Below, piece after piece: positions 53,791-62,043 of a stretch of 64,000 nt of DNA. Numbering within the stretch: the stretch's first letter is position 1; each line of letters opens with the position of its first letter. The position numbers and the translations under genes were made by a program. Origin of the DNA: Mycobacterium sp. Aquia_216 (GTDB lineage Bacteria > Actinomycetota > Actinomycetes > Mycobacteriales > Mycobacteriaceae); NCBI RefSeq assembly GCF_026723865.1, contig NZ_CP113529.1, positions 682,001-746,000 on the forward strand, written 5' to 3'. The notes beneath the pieces were generated by a model. The model was given only the letters and a program-made list of their open reading frames with translations. It had not been told where the DNA came from and ran no database searches.

Positions 53791-54468
53791 TTACGAGTTG
53801 GGCAGTTCGGCCAGCACGTCTGCACGTGCGTCGTCGAAACTCAGAAAGCCCTTGATGGGTAGGCTTTCCGGCGGCGGATCCGGATAGCTCCAGGCGATGT
53901 CGTCGACGACATCGCCGTCGATGACGGCCGACCAGTACGTGGCGAAGCCTTTGTAGTTGCAGTAGCTCGATGTCTGCGAGCGCTGCAACAGATCCGTGCG
54001 CACCTGCGCGGGATCGACGTAAAGCCTTGGCTGCAGTGCGGTTTCGAACAGGATCACCGTGTCGTGAGTATCCACCAGCGTGGTGCCCGCCGCCGAAACG
54101 CGCAGCCGGCGCGAGGTGGGACGGCAGTCGACGCGGTGATACGGATTCGGTGGGTAATGAACGAGTTTGCGGCCTTCCTCCAGCCAGGTGTCGACGGCAT
54201 CCCACGGCACGCGGACGAATCCGGGTGCCTCCGCCTCCGGTTCGGCGGGTAGGTCGCCCACCTCGTCGGCGCGGAACAGATAGCTCAGCGGGTGGCCCTG
54301 CCGGTGCACCATCAGCACCTGCTCGGTGTCGATCACCGGCCGCCCGCCCAGGAACGCCTGGACGCGGCGCGGATGCGGCTCGATGTAGACGACGCCGTCG
54401 GGCAGTGGGGGAGCGAACCGCCCCGCCGGATCGCTGCTGAGCGGACCGCGTCCGGCCACCAGAGTCAT
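53791..54468 (-). CDS. DUF427 two-domain protein
   Basis: 225 residues from ATG 54468. Two DUF427-like parts: an N-terminal RVQAFLGGRPVIDTEQVLMVHRQGHPLSYLFRADEV and a C-terminal YCNYKGFATYWSAVIDGDVVDDIAWSYPDPPPESLPIKGFLSFDDARADV. The single-domain relative is at 7418-7798. Function unknown. It starts 10 bases after the HxlR gene ends on the same strand, so it is probably cotranscribed with it. Confidence 0.8.
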   Translation of the reverse strand: MTLVAGRGPLSSDPAGRFAPPLPDGVVYIEPHPRRVQAFLGGRPVIDTEQVLMVHRQGHPLSYLFRADEVGDLPAEPEAEAPGFVRVPWDAVDTWLEEGRKLVHYPPNPYHRVDCRPTSRRLRVSAAGTTLVDTHDTVILFETALQPRLYVDPAQVRTDLLQRSQTSSYCNYKGFATYWSAVIDGDVVDDIAWSYPDPPPESLPIKGFLSFDDARADVLAELPNS

Positions 54469-54478
54469 GGTGCCCAGG

Positions 54479-54964
54479 TTAACGCCGCCGGCCGGCGCCG
54501 ATGCCGCGTATCTCGATGTCCGCCGAACGCTTCTTCGGGCCGTCGGTTTCGGCGGTGACGCGGACCGCGAGAGTTTGGCCGGTGTCGGCGTCGACAAAGG
54601 ACAGCGGCGCGGGTCCGTCCTGAAGGTGGGTGTCGCCCCACTGCACCAGCGACATGAACACCGGCAACAGGTCCTCCCCGGCGTCGGTCAGCCGGTATTC
54701 GTCCCGGGCGCGGCTGCCGGGTTCCTGATAGGGGACGCGGGTGATGATCTGCGCCGACTCGAGCTGCTTGAGCGCTCGCGACGCCGCCGGCGCCGAAGTG
54801 CCGATCCGCTCCACGAAGTCCTCGAAGCGCGTTGTGCCGAAGAACAATTCGCGCAGGACCTGGAACGTGGTCTTGGTGCTGAGCAGCTCGAGCACCTTTG
54901 ACATCGAACAGGAGTCGCCGACCGACCACTGCCGGCGGTCCTGCAGCCGTTTCTCGAACTCCAC
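54479..54964 (-). CDS. HxlR-type winged-helix regulator
   Basis: 161 residues. The N-terminal CSMSKVLELLSTKTTFQVLRELFFGTTRFEDFVERIGTSAPAASRALKQLE and YRLTDAGEDLLPVF form the HxlR winged helix. The conserved Cys19 in DSCSM is the position used by HxlR/QorR-type redox or electrophile sensors. It is divergent from the NmrA-like reductase gene with two matching palindromes between, so it most likely represses that gene and itself. The C-terminal 45 residues are outside the usual domain. Confidence 0.85.
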   Translation of the reverse strand: MEFEKRLQDRRQWSVGDSCSMSKVLELLSTKTTFQVLRELFFGTTRFEDFVERIGTSAPAASRALKQLESAQIITRVPYQEPGSRARDEYRLTDAGEDLLPVFMSLVQWGDTHLQDGPAPLSFVDADTGQTLAVRVTAETDGPKKRSADIEIRGIGAGRRR

Positions 54965-54979
54965 CCGAACTCCTATGGA

Positions 54980-54993
54980 TAACGCTTGCGTTA
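54980..54993. promoter_or_regulatory. HxlR operator candidate 1
   Basis: TAACGC-TT-GCGTTA is a perfect 14-base palindrome, 15 bases upstream of the HxlR start. It shares TAACG/CGTTA half-sites with a second site 40 bases away, centre to centre (about four helical turns), which suits two bound dimers on one face. Confidence 0.6.
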
Positions 54994-55018
54994 GTCAGCA
55001 GACAGTGATTTGATCTTA

Positions 55019-55034
55019 CTAACGAGACCGTTAG
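55019..55034. promoter_or_regulatory. HxlR operator candidate 2
   Basis: CTAACG-AGAC-CGTTAG is a perfect 6-base inverted repeat with a 4-base spacer, 31 bases before the reductase start. It has the same half-site as 54980-54993 but a longer spacer. Likely blocks reductase transcription. Confidence 0.6.
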
Positions 55035-55065
55035 CCAGCAAGACGCATCGCCCTGGAGAGACAAG

Positions 55066-55986
55066 ATGTCGACCGAGAAACTGTTCCTGATTACCGCGCC
55101 GGCCGGCAACACCGGGGCGCCCACCGTCGAAATCCTGCGCCAAGCCGGACACCGGGTACGCGCCTTCGTCCATCGCATTGATCACCGCTCCGACGCACTG
55201 GCCGCTCTCGGCGCCGAGGTCGTCGAAGGCGATCTGCTGGACTTCCGCTCCGTCAGCTCGGCCATGACGGGTGTCGACGCCGCATACTTCTGCTATCCGA
55301 TCGCGCCGGGCGCCCTGTTGCCCGCCACCGCGATTTTCGCTCAGGCCGCAAGCGAGGCCGGCGTCGACGCGGTGGTCAACATGTCGCAGATGTCAGCCCG
55401 GCGCGATGCGAAAAGCAATGCGGCCCAGCATCATTGGATCGCCGAACGGCTGTTGGACCGTGCGTCGTTCAAGGCCACCCACCTGCGTCCAACCTTTTTC
55501 GCCGAGTGGCTGAAATGGCAATGGCAGCGCAACGACAACGAGGGCCTGCTGCGGCTGCCCTTCGGCGACGGGCGCCACGCCCCCATCTCCGGGTCCGACC
55601 AGGCCGCGGTGATCGCCGCCGTACTGCAAAACCCCGGGCCGCACGACCGCCAGATCTACCCGCTGGTCGGCGACCACGAACTCGACCACTACGGGATCGC
55701 CGAGGAAATCGCCGACACACTAGGCTTACCGGTCCGCTATGAGCCGGTCGCGATCCCCACGTTCGCGGCCGGGTTGACCGCCGCGGGCTTCCCGGATTTC
55801 TTCGTGCAACACATCAGCAGCGTCGCCCAGGACTACCAAGACGGCATCTTCTCCGGCGAGAACAACCTGGTCGAGGTGATCGGCGGGCACAAGCCGATGA
55901 CAGTGGCCGACTACGTCAACGCCAACCGGGCCGAGTTCGACCACGACGGCCGCTTGGTGCGACGGGATCAGCTCAAGGCGAGTTGA
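55066..55986 (+). CDS. NmrA-like NAD(P)-binding protein
   Basis: 306 residues. FLITAPAGNTGAPTVEILRQAGHRVRAFVH gives the dinucleotide loop (GxxGxxG-like), and there is no full SDR Tyr-x-x-x-Lys set, as in NmrA/HSCARG sensors and quinone reductase-like QorB proteins. HxlR-controlled genes of this type are often quinone or electrophile reductases. ATG 55066 follows GGAGAGAC. The CoA-transferase gene begins 58 bases downstream. Confidence 0.8.
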   Translation: MSTEKLFLITAPAGNTGAPTVEILRQAGHRVRAFVHRIDHRSDALAALGAEVVEGDLLDFRSVSSAMTGVDAAYFCYPIAPGALLPATAIFAQAASEAGVDAVVNMSQMSARRDAKSNAAQHHWIAERLLDRASFKATHLRPTFFAEWLKWQWQRNDNEGLLRLPFGDGRHAPISGSDQAAVIAAVLQNPGPHDRQIYPLVGDHELDHYGIAEEIADTLGLPVRYEPVAIPTFAAGLTAAGFPDFFVQHISSVAQDYQDGIFSGENNLVEVIGGHKPMTVADYVNANRAEFDHDGRLVRRDQLKAS

Positions 55987-56044
55987 CGCGCGCGATCGGG
56001 GGCGTGTGCGCGGTCCGGTTGAGCCACGGAGTAGGAACGTAGCC

Positions 56045-57214
56045 ATGGCAGGACCGGTCGCGGGCATCAAAATCGTCGAGCTCGGAGTGTGGGTGGCCGG
56101 ACCGGCCGCCAGCGGCATCCTGGCCGACTGGGGTGCCGACGTCATCAAGATCGAGCCGCCGACCGGCGATCCGGGACGCATGTTCGGCCGGATGCTGGGC
56201 TGCGATCTGGGTGTCAATCCGCCGTTCGAAATGGACAACCGCTCCAAGCGCAGCATCGTCTTAGACCTCACCACCGACGAGGATCGGGAGACGGCCTTCG
56301 AATTGCTGGACGATGCAGACGTTTTCGTGACCAACGTCCGTCCCGGCGCGTTGCAGCGCCTGGGCCTGGACTTCGAGTCGCTGTCCGCCCGCAACCCGCG
56401 GCTGGTCTACGGCCTGATCACCGGCTACGGCGAGACCGGCCCGGATGCCGACCGGGCGGCCTATGACGTGGCCGCGTTCTGGTCCCGCGCCGGGGTGGCC
56501 CACTTGCTGACCCGCCCCGGCCAGACGCCGCCGTTCCAGCGCGGCGGCATGGGCGACCACTCGGCCGGCATGACCCTGGCCGCGGCCATCTGCGCGGCGC
56601 TGGTGGCCCGCGAGCGCACCGGGACCGGTCAGCTGGTGAGCACCTCGCTCTACCGCCAGGGCGCCTACACCGTGAGCTTCGACCTCAACACCTACCTGCT
56701 GACCGGGCAGCCGATCGCCGTCGGGCAACGCGAAACGATGGGCAACCCGTGCATGAACAACTACGCCGCGGGCGACGGACGCCGCTTCTGGATCGTCGGC
56801 CTGGAAGGCGACCGGCACTGGCCGCCGCTGTGCCGCGTCGTCGGGCACCCCGAATGGCTCGACGACCCGCGGTTCAGCGACGCGATGGCACGGTTCGCCC
56901 ACGGTGTGGAGCTGATCGCCGAGTTGGACCAGATCTTCGCGACCCGTTCACTCGACGAGTGGGCGGAGGCCTTCGCTGCCGAACCGGATTTCTTCTGGTC
57001 GCCGATCAACTCGCTCGAAGACGTCGTGGCCGACGAGCAATTCCATGCCGCGGGCGGCATCGTCGATGTACCCGACGGCCAGTCCGGCGTCTCGATGGTG
57101 GCCACCCCGGCGGATTTCCACGGCACGCCGTGGGCGCCCCGCTCGGCGGCCCCGGAACTGGGACAGCACACCGAAGAGATTCTGGCCGAATTGAAGGGCC
57201 GCCGCGACTCCTGA
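56045..57214 (+). CDS. CaiB/BaiF family CoA-transferase
   Basis: 389 residues, family III CoA-transferase. GIKIVELGVWVAGPAASGILADWGADVIKIEPPTGDPGR is the typical N-terminus, the catalytic Asp is in GGMGDHSAG, and VTNVRPGALQRLGLDFESLSARNPRLVYGLITGYGETGP follows. It moves CoA to a carboxylic acid, the usual first step to make an acid ready for beta-oxidation. ATG 56045. It is followed by element copy c and then the eight-gene operon, so it may supply or accept its product. Confidence 0.88.
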   Translation: MAGPVAGIKIVELGVWVAGPAASGILADWGADVIKIEPPTGDPGRMFGRMLGCDLGVNPPFEMDNRSKRSIVLDLTTDEDRETAFELLDDADVFVTNVRPGALQRLGLDFESLSARNPRLVYGLITGYGETGPDADRAAYDVAAFWSRAGVAHLLTRPGQTPPFQRGGMGDHSAGMTLAAAICAALVARERTGTGQLVSTSLYRQGAYTVSFDLNTYLLTGQPIAVGQRETMGNPCMNNYAAGDGRRFWIVGLEGDRHWPPLCRVVGHPEWLDDPRFSDAMARFAHGVELIAELDQIFATRSLDEWAEAFAAEPDFFWSPINSLEDVVADEQFHAAGGIVDVPDGQSGVSMVATPADFHGTPWAPRSAAPELGQHTEEILAELKGRRDS

Positions 57215-57228
57215 CCGCGCGGGAGGAG

Positions 57229-57256
57229 CTTTACAAAATTCGGCATAAGTGTCACG
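57229..57256 (+). promoter_or_regulatory. CTTTACA-N14-TGTCACG-type element, copy c
   Basis: CTTTACA, 14 bases, TGTCACG, 131 bases before the first gene of the eight-gene operon and 14 bases after the CoA-transferase stop. It matches copy b in both halves and in the next five bases (CGCTG follows). It probably marks the operon promoter and the same regulator as the 38-kb cluster. Confidence 0.6.
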
Positions 57257-57387
57257 CTGTGGCTGATGGGCCGCGTCACCCGTTGCGTGAGGCGGCGTCA
57301 GCCCGTGAGAAGCCCATGACTAAGCGCTGCAGCTGGATGCCCTAGAGGCGAAGCACTCCTGGGGTGTGGCGGTGAGGAACGGATTTG

Positions 57388-57966
57388 ATGGTCACTCCGA
57401 CGTTCGACATCGGCCAGAGTGGGCGGGTTGCCGCCACACGATCAACCCATGGCAACGCCGAGTGTCTGCGCTATCGACTGGACGTCGTTGCCGGCAGTGC
57501 CATCGACGTCGTGCACTCGGCCGGCGGATGGCTCTACGACCGGGTGATGGCCGGCTGGGAGGCGACCGTCCTGCTGCCGGCCGGATGCGATACCCGGCCA
57601 TTGCGCATCCTCGGGGTGGGGGTGGACACCGGATCGGAGTTCGTCTCGACCGCGGTGGGGTCCACGAGCCACACGTTGGCGGTCAGTGCCGAGGCGTTCA
57701 CCGCGGACGCTCGAGTACGTGACAAGGTGTTCAAGTCCCTGGACGACCGGGTGACCGAGGTCGCGCTCTGGGGTGACGGGTGGCCGTTGGGAGTGAACCG
57801 CGGAATGACCAGAGCGCAACATGTGCTCAGCGCGGCGGCTCGAACATTCAAAGGCTATGCCCTTGCGGCAGCGGGGATCCCGAGTGCCTTGGTCGAACCG
57901 ACCGAGGCGCTGCTGTGCGAGGCAAGCTATTCGCGCGTCGATTCAGAGCTGGTCCGGTTCGACTGA
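57388..57966 (+). CDS. Conserved-looking protein of unknown function, operon gene 1
   Basis: 192 residues from ATG 57388 (a TTG is directly before it). No domain recognised. The chain has a Gly/Val/Ala-rich core (DVVAGSAIDVVHSAGGWLYDRVMAGWEATVLLP) and a C-terminal helix AQHVLSAAARTFKGYALAAAGIP. No signal peptide or membrane helix. Its stop overlaps the ATG of the next gene by 4 bases, so it is part of the coupled operon. Confidence 0.7.
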   Translation: MVTPTFDIGQSGRVAATRSTHGNAECLRYRLDVVAGSAIDVVHSAGGWLYDRVMAGWEATVLLPAGCDTRPLRILGVGVDTGSEFVSTAVGSTSHTLAVSAEAFTADARVRDKVFKSLDDRVTEVALWGDGWPLGVNRGMTRAQHVLSAAARTFKGYALAAAGIPSALVEPTEALLCEASYSRVDSELVRFD

Positions 57967-58670
57967 TGAAGAAGTATTACGGCCACACCCTGCTCTACCT
58001 GCACGAGACGATCTCGCTGGGATCCGGGTTGAGCGACCGCTTCACCGAGGTTTTCGCCGACACCTATCAGCCGATGATGGACGAACTCGGTGCCCGGCTG
58101 TTCGCGATCTGGGAAGCCACGCCCTACAACGGTCACTGGCCACAGGTGACGGTCATCTGGGAGATCGACGGGTTCGCCGACTACGCGAAGATCGGGACGG
58201 CGCAGGCCCGCGGCGGCAGCCACGAGGCGGCGTCCGGTAAGTGGTCGGCGTTTCTGGCCGAGATCGGCGCCTCGGGGGAAGGGCGGATCATGTACCCCGG
58301 GCCGAGCAACAAAACCCTGGCCCAACTACGTGAGGCTAATTTCACTGCGCCACTGGTGATTCAGGAAATCATGCAAACCAAGCCGGGCCGTCAAGACGAC
58401 TACATCCGCGAGCTGGAGCGCCTCTACGTCCCGTGGTCGGAGCGCACCGGGAAACGCTGGTTGGGTTCGTTCACCACCACCTTCCGGTTCAACGAGGTCA
58501 TCCACTACTGGGCGCTGGACGGCGGCTGGGAATGCTTCGCCAACCACTACCCCTCGTGGAAGGACAGCCCACCCGCCGAGATCGTCACCTGGATGAGCGT
58601 GGCACCGGCATTGCGCAACGGCTGGGAGGACTCCATTCTGCAGGCCCTACCGCCCTCTCCGCTGCAGTGA
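57966..58670 (+). CDS. NIPSNAP-like dimeric alpha/beta-barrel protein, operon gene 2
   Basis: 234 residues. Two related halves, each with a start like YYGHTLLYLHETISLGSG and APLVIQEIMQTKPGRQDDYIRELERLY, and inner strand pairs VTVIWEIDGFADYAKIG and FRFNEVIHYWALDGGWECFANHY, resemble a duplicated dimeric alpha/beta barrel (NIPSNAP, Dabb class). Such folds serve as small oxygenases, isomerases or binders; reaction unknown. ATG 57966 overlaps the previous TGA; its own stop overlaps the P450 GTG. Confidence 0.65.
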   Translation: MKKYYGHTLLYLHETISLGSGLSDRFTEVFADTYQPMMDELGARLFAIWEATPYNGHWPQVTVIWEIDGFADYAKIGTAQARGGSHEAASGKWSAFLAEIGASGEGRIMYPGPSNKTLAQLREANFTAPLVIQEIMQTKPGRQDDYIRELERLYVPWSERTGKRWLGSFTTTFRFNEVIHYWALDGGWECFANHYPSWKDSPPAEIVTWMSVAPALRNGWEDSILQALPPSPLQ

Positions 58671-59893
58671 GCGCCTCGGCCGCTGACTTCGCGTACGACC
58701 CCTTCGACGCGGACGTCATGGCAAATCCGTTGCCGTACTACCGAACTCTGCGCGATGACTATCCGGTCTACTACATGCCGCAGTGGGATACCTTCGCCTT
58801 GTCCCGCTTCGACGACATCTGGCAGGTACTCGAAGTCAACGACGGAACCTTCGTCGCATCGGAAGGCACCCTGCCCCCGGCGGCGGTACTGGCCAAGCAC
58901 AACACCGGTCCGGTCGAGGATCCGCCGTTGCATCCCTTGCCTTTCCACGCCGTGTTCGACACCGACCTCTACGGCGAGATCCGACGCGCGCACTCGGCGC
59001 CATTGCGGCCGAGGTCGGTCGCCGGGCTGGAGGCCAGGATCCGTGAGCTGGCCAACGAGCGCCTCGATCTGCTGTTGCCGCAAGGGTCGTTCGACCTGAC
59101 CCAGGACTACGGCGGGATCGTGGCAGCCTCGATGGTGTGCGACTTACTGGGAATATCGACCGAACTCGCACCGCAAGTACTGGCCGCGGTCAATGCCGGC
59201 AGCCTCACCGCGCCGGGGGAGGGCGTCGACACCGCACAAGCGCGGCCCAACTACCTCGAATACCTGATGCCCGTGGTGGAACGGCGCCGGGCCGGCCAAT
59301 CCGGCGGCTCCCTGCCGGTGGTCGACGGGCTGCTGGGTTACCGGCTGCCCGACGGCAGCGCCCTTTCCGACGTCGAAACCGCGACCCAGATGCTGTGCAT
59401 CTTCATCGGCGGCACCGAAACCGTGCCCAAGATCGTCGCCCACGGGCTGTGGGAACTCAGCCGGCGGCCCGACCAGCTCGCCGCGGTGCGCGCCGATCCC
59501 GCCGCCAACGTGGCGGTGGCCCGGGAGGAGATGCTGCGGTTCTGTGCGCCCGCGCAGTGGTTCGCCCGAACCGCGCGCCGGCCATTCACCATTCACGGCC
59601 AGACCATCGAGCCGGGCCAGCGGGTGATCACGCTGCTCGCCTCGGCCAATCGCGACGAACGGGAGTACCCCGACCCCGACGATTTCATCTGGAATCGGCC
59701 CATCGCCCGCTCGCTGGTGTTCGGTCGCGGCCAGCACTTCTGCATCGGCTATCACCTGGCCAGGCTGGAAGTTGCTGTGCTGGTGCAGGAATGGCTGCGA
59801 CGGGTGCCCGACTTCGAGATCAAGAGCCAGGCCGCCACCCGGCTGCCGTCCAGCTTCCAGTGGGGATGGAACCAGATCCCGGTGGAGGTCTGA
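58667..59893 (+). CDS. Cytochrome P450, operon gene 3
   Basis: 408 residues from GTG 58667 (4-base overlap). I-helix FIGGTETVP, where the usual AGxDTT is altered to GGTET, K-helix EEMLRF, heme loop FGRGQHFCIG with Cys359. The N-terminus FAYDPFDADVMANPLPYYRTLRDDYPVYYMPQWDTFALSRF is usual for bacterial catabolic P450s. In this operon it should hydroxylate the entry substrate. No ferredoxin gene is seen nearby, so electrons must come from elsewhere. Confidence 0.88.
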   Translation: MSASAADFAYDPFDADVMANPLPYYRTLRDDYPVYYMPQWDTFALSRFDDIWQVLEVNDGTFVASEGTLPPAAVLAKHNTGPVEDPPLHPLPFHAVFDTDLYGEIRRAHSAPLRPRSVAGLEARIRELANERLDLLLPQGSFDLTQDYGGIVAASMVCDLLGISTELAPQVLAAVNAGSLTAPGEGVDTAQARPNYLEYLMPVVERRRAGQSGGSLPVVDGLLGYRLPDGSALSDVETATQMLCIFIGGTETVPKIVAHGLWELSRRPDQLAAVRADPAANVAVAREEMLRFCAPAQWFARTARRPFTIHGQTIEPGQRVITLLASANRDEREYPDPDDFIWNRPIARSLVFGRGQHFCIGYHLARLEVAVLVQEWLRRVPDFEIKSQAATRLPSSFQWGWNQIPVEV

Positions 59894-59894
59894 C

Positions 59895-60863
59895 GTGTGG
59901 TCCTACCGGATCATCGCGCCGTATGAGTTCGCGCGCACGTCGATCGCGGACAAAACCCCCGACGACCTGGCCGATGGTCAGGTGCTGCTGCGGTTCTTGG
60001 CGGCCGGGGTGTGCGGCAGCGATCTGCCCGGCTTTCGCGGCGTCAAGGGCAGACTTCCGGGCGACGACGGACCAAGCGCCGCCGAGAAAGACGGCTTCCC
60101 GATCCACGAAGTCGCCGGCGAGGTGATCGCCAGCCGGCATCCCGAACACCGTCCCGGCGATCGCGTGGTGGGCTGGGCCTCCGGCTTCGACGGGATGATG
60201 GAGCGGGTGATCAGCGACGGCAACGGGCTTGCGCCGTACGACCCGGCACTGACCCCGGCGCAGGCGGTCGGACTGCAGCCCCTGGCATGCGTGCTGTATG
60301 CCTGCGAGCAGCTGCCGGAGCTGGCCGGCCGGCACGTCGCGATCATCGGCCAGGGTTCGATCGGGTTGCTGTTCTCCTATGTCGCGAAGGTGGCCGGCGC
60401 CCGCCGTGTCACCGGTGTCGACCCCATCGATCGCCGAAGTCTCGCAACCACATTCGGTGTCGACGAGGTGGTGCGCGCCAGCAGCGACCGGTGGGTCAGT
60501 CGACTGGCGTCCGCCGACCGCGCCGATGTCGTGATCGAGGCCGTCGGTCATCAGGTCGCCACCCTCGGACATGCGATCGAAGCTGCAGCGCCCGGCGGGA
60601 CCGTCTTCTACTTCGGCGTTGCCGACGATGAGGCGTACCCGATTAGCATGCGTCTCATGCTGCGCAACAACTTGACCCTGAAATCCGGTGTGACGCTTGA
60701 CCGGCGGCGGGTACTCGAGCTCGCGGGCAAGTTCGCCGCAGAACATCCCGAGCTATTGGGTTCCTATCTCACACACACCTTTGGCGCCGATGACGTCCAG
60801 GGTGCATTCGACCTCGCGTGCCGGCCGGTCGCCGACCGCGTGAAGATCGCGATCGCGCAGTGA
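59895..60863 (+). CDS. Zn-binding dehydrogenase (MDR), operon gene 4
   Basis: 322 residues from GTG 59895, one base after the P450 stop. GVCGSDLPGFRG and PIHEVAGEVIASRHPEHRPGDRVVGW give a catalytic-zinc site, but the four-cysteine structural zinc loop is missing. Cofactor loop GQGSIGLLFSYVAKVAGARRVTGVD. Likely an alcohol or polyol dehydrogenase acting on the P450 product. Stop overlaps the next GTG by 4 bases. Confidence 0.82.
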   Translation: MWSYRIIAPYEFARTSIADKTPDDLADGQVLLRFLAAGVCGSDLPGFRGVKGRLPGDDGPSAAEKDGFPIHEVAGEVIASRHPEHRPGDRVVGWASGFDGMMERVISDGNGLAPYDPALTPAQAVGLQPLACVLYACEQLPELAGRHVAIIGQGSIGLLFSYVAKVAGARRVTGVDPIDRRSLATTFGVDEVVRASSDRWVSRLASADRADVVIEAVGHQVATLGHAIEAAAPGGTVFYFGVADDEAYPISMRLMLRNNLTLKSGVTLDRRRVLELAGKFAAEHPELLGSYLTHTFGADDVQGAFDLACRPVADRVKIAIAQ

Positions 60864-61627
60864 GCACGTCCCGGATGCCGCAGGGCAACTTTGCGAAGGC
60901 GCTGAGCAAGTCAACCCCGATATGGGGCGGCTGGATCACCGGTCCGACGCTGATCGGGCCGGAGGAATTCGCCCGCGCGGGCTACGACTACGTGGGCTTC
61001 GACGCCCAGCACGGCTACCTCGATGACGCCGACATCGCCGGCGTACTGCGGCGCCTCGAGCAGGTGCCCATCGCGACCGCGGTGCGGCTGCCCAACGCCG
61101 ACCCGGCTCCGATCGGGCGGGTGCTCGACGCGGGGGCCGACGCGGTATTCATCGCGATGATCGAGTCGGCCGACCAGGCGGCCGCGGCGGTGGCCGCGAC
61201 CCGCTATCCGCCGGTGGGCGTCCGCAGCTTCGGCCCGCTGCGTGCCGGCCTGGGTCTCAACCCCGCCGTCCACGAAGCGCGGGCGAGCGTGTTCGCGATG
61301 ATCGAAACCGTACCGGCACTAACGAATCTCACCGACATCTGTGCGGTCGACGGCCTGGCCGGGATATATGTCGGGCCCGCAGATCTCGCGATCTCGATGG
61401 GCCACGATGTCGTCGGGTCGACCCGGCATCGGGCAGTGCTGGACGCGATCGTGGAAGTCCATCGTGTCGCCACCAAGGCCGGACTGGTCACCGGGATTCA
61501 TGCCAGCGAGGGCAAGACCGGTCATGCGATGGCGCAGCTCGGCTTTCGGATGATCACGCTGGCCGCCGAATCGGCGGCGCTGCGGCGCGGGGCGATCGAG
61601 CACCTACGCGAGGCGACCGGACAGTGA
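60860..61627 (+). CDS. HpcH/HpaI-family aldolase, operon gene 5
   Basis: 255 residues. Family motifs: GWITGPTLIGPEEFARAGYDYVGFDAQHGYLDD, DAGADAVFIAMIESADQAAAAVAATRYPPVGVRSFGP, IETVPALTNLTDI and GIYVGPADLAISMG, with the metal-binding Glu and Asp of the class II pyruvate aldolases. It should make or cleave a C-C bond next to an alpha-keto acid, giving pyruvate or a 2-keto acid and an aldehyde. Operon overlaps on both sides (GTGA). Confidence 0.85.
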   Translation: MSTSRMPQGNFAKALSKSTPIWGGWITGPTLIGPEEFARAGYDYVGFDAQHGYLDDADIAGVLRRLEQVPIATAVRLPNADPAPIGRVLDAGADAVFIAMIESADQAAAAVAATRYPPVGVRSFGPLRAGLGLNPAVHEARASVFAMIETVPALTNLTDICAVDGLAGIYVGPADLAISMGHDVVGSTRHRAVLDAIVEVHRVATKAGLVTGIHASEGKTGHAMAQLGFRMITLAAESAALRRGAIEHLREATGQ

Positions 61628-62043
61628 CCGACGACATCTCCACCGATCAAGCTGCGATCCGCGAACTGATTGCCGACTATGCGCTGGCGCTCGATGCCGG
61701 TGAGATCGACGCGTGCGCGCAACTGTTCACTCCAGATGGGGAATTCATGGTCTACGGAAGGTCTTTCGTCGGGCCCGACGGGATCGCCAAGATGTTCCGC
61801 GATGCGCCCCGGGGATTGCATTTGACCGGAGTGTCGCGTATCGACGTCGGCTCGGGCGAACCTGACAGCGCGACCGCGCAATCGCAGGTGCTGTTCGTCA
61901 GGGCCAGCGATCTGCACCTGCGGCCCGCGCTGTACGACGACGAACTGGCCCGCCGCGACGGGCAGTGGCTCTTCCAGCGGCGCCGATGCCGATTCATCAC
62001 CAGTCACGGCCTGTCCGATAGTCCCGAGGTTTCGTCGTCATGA
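61624..62043 (+). CDS. SnoaL-like protein, operon gene 6
   Basis: 139 residues from GTG 61624. DQAAIRELIADYALALDAGEIDACAQLFTPDGEFMVYGRSFVGPDGI is the SnoaL_4 pattern of NTF2-like proteins, and WLFQRRRCRF is a late beta strand. It could be an isomerase, dehydratase or binding protein for a pathway intermediate. Confidence 0.8.
   Translation: MTDDISTDQAAIRELIADYALALDAGEIDACAQLFTPDGEFMVYGRSFVGPDGIAKMFRDAPRGLHLTGVSRIDVGSGEPDSATAQSQVLFVRASDLHLRPALYDDELARRDGQWLFQRRRCRFITSHGLSDSPEVSSS

Noticed and set aside
57321..57345. Nine-codon ORF (MTKRCSWMP) before the eight-gene operon
   Set aside because: No good ribosome site and no sign of a leader-peptide function; it is short enough to be chance.
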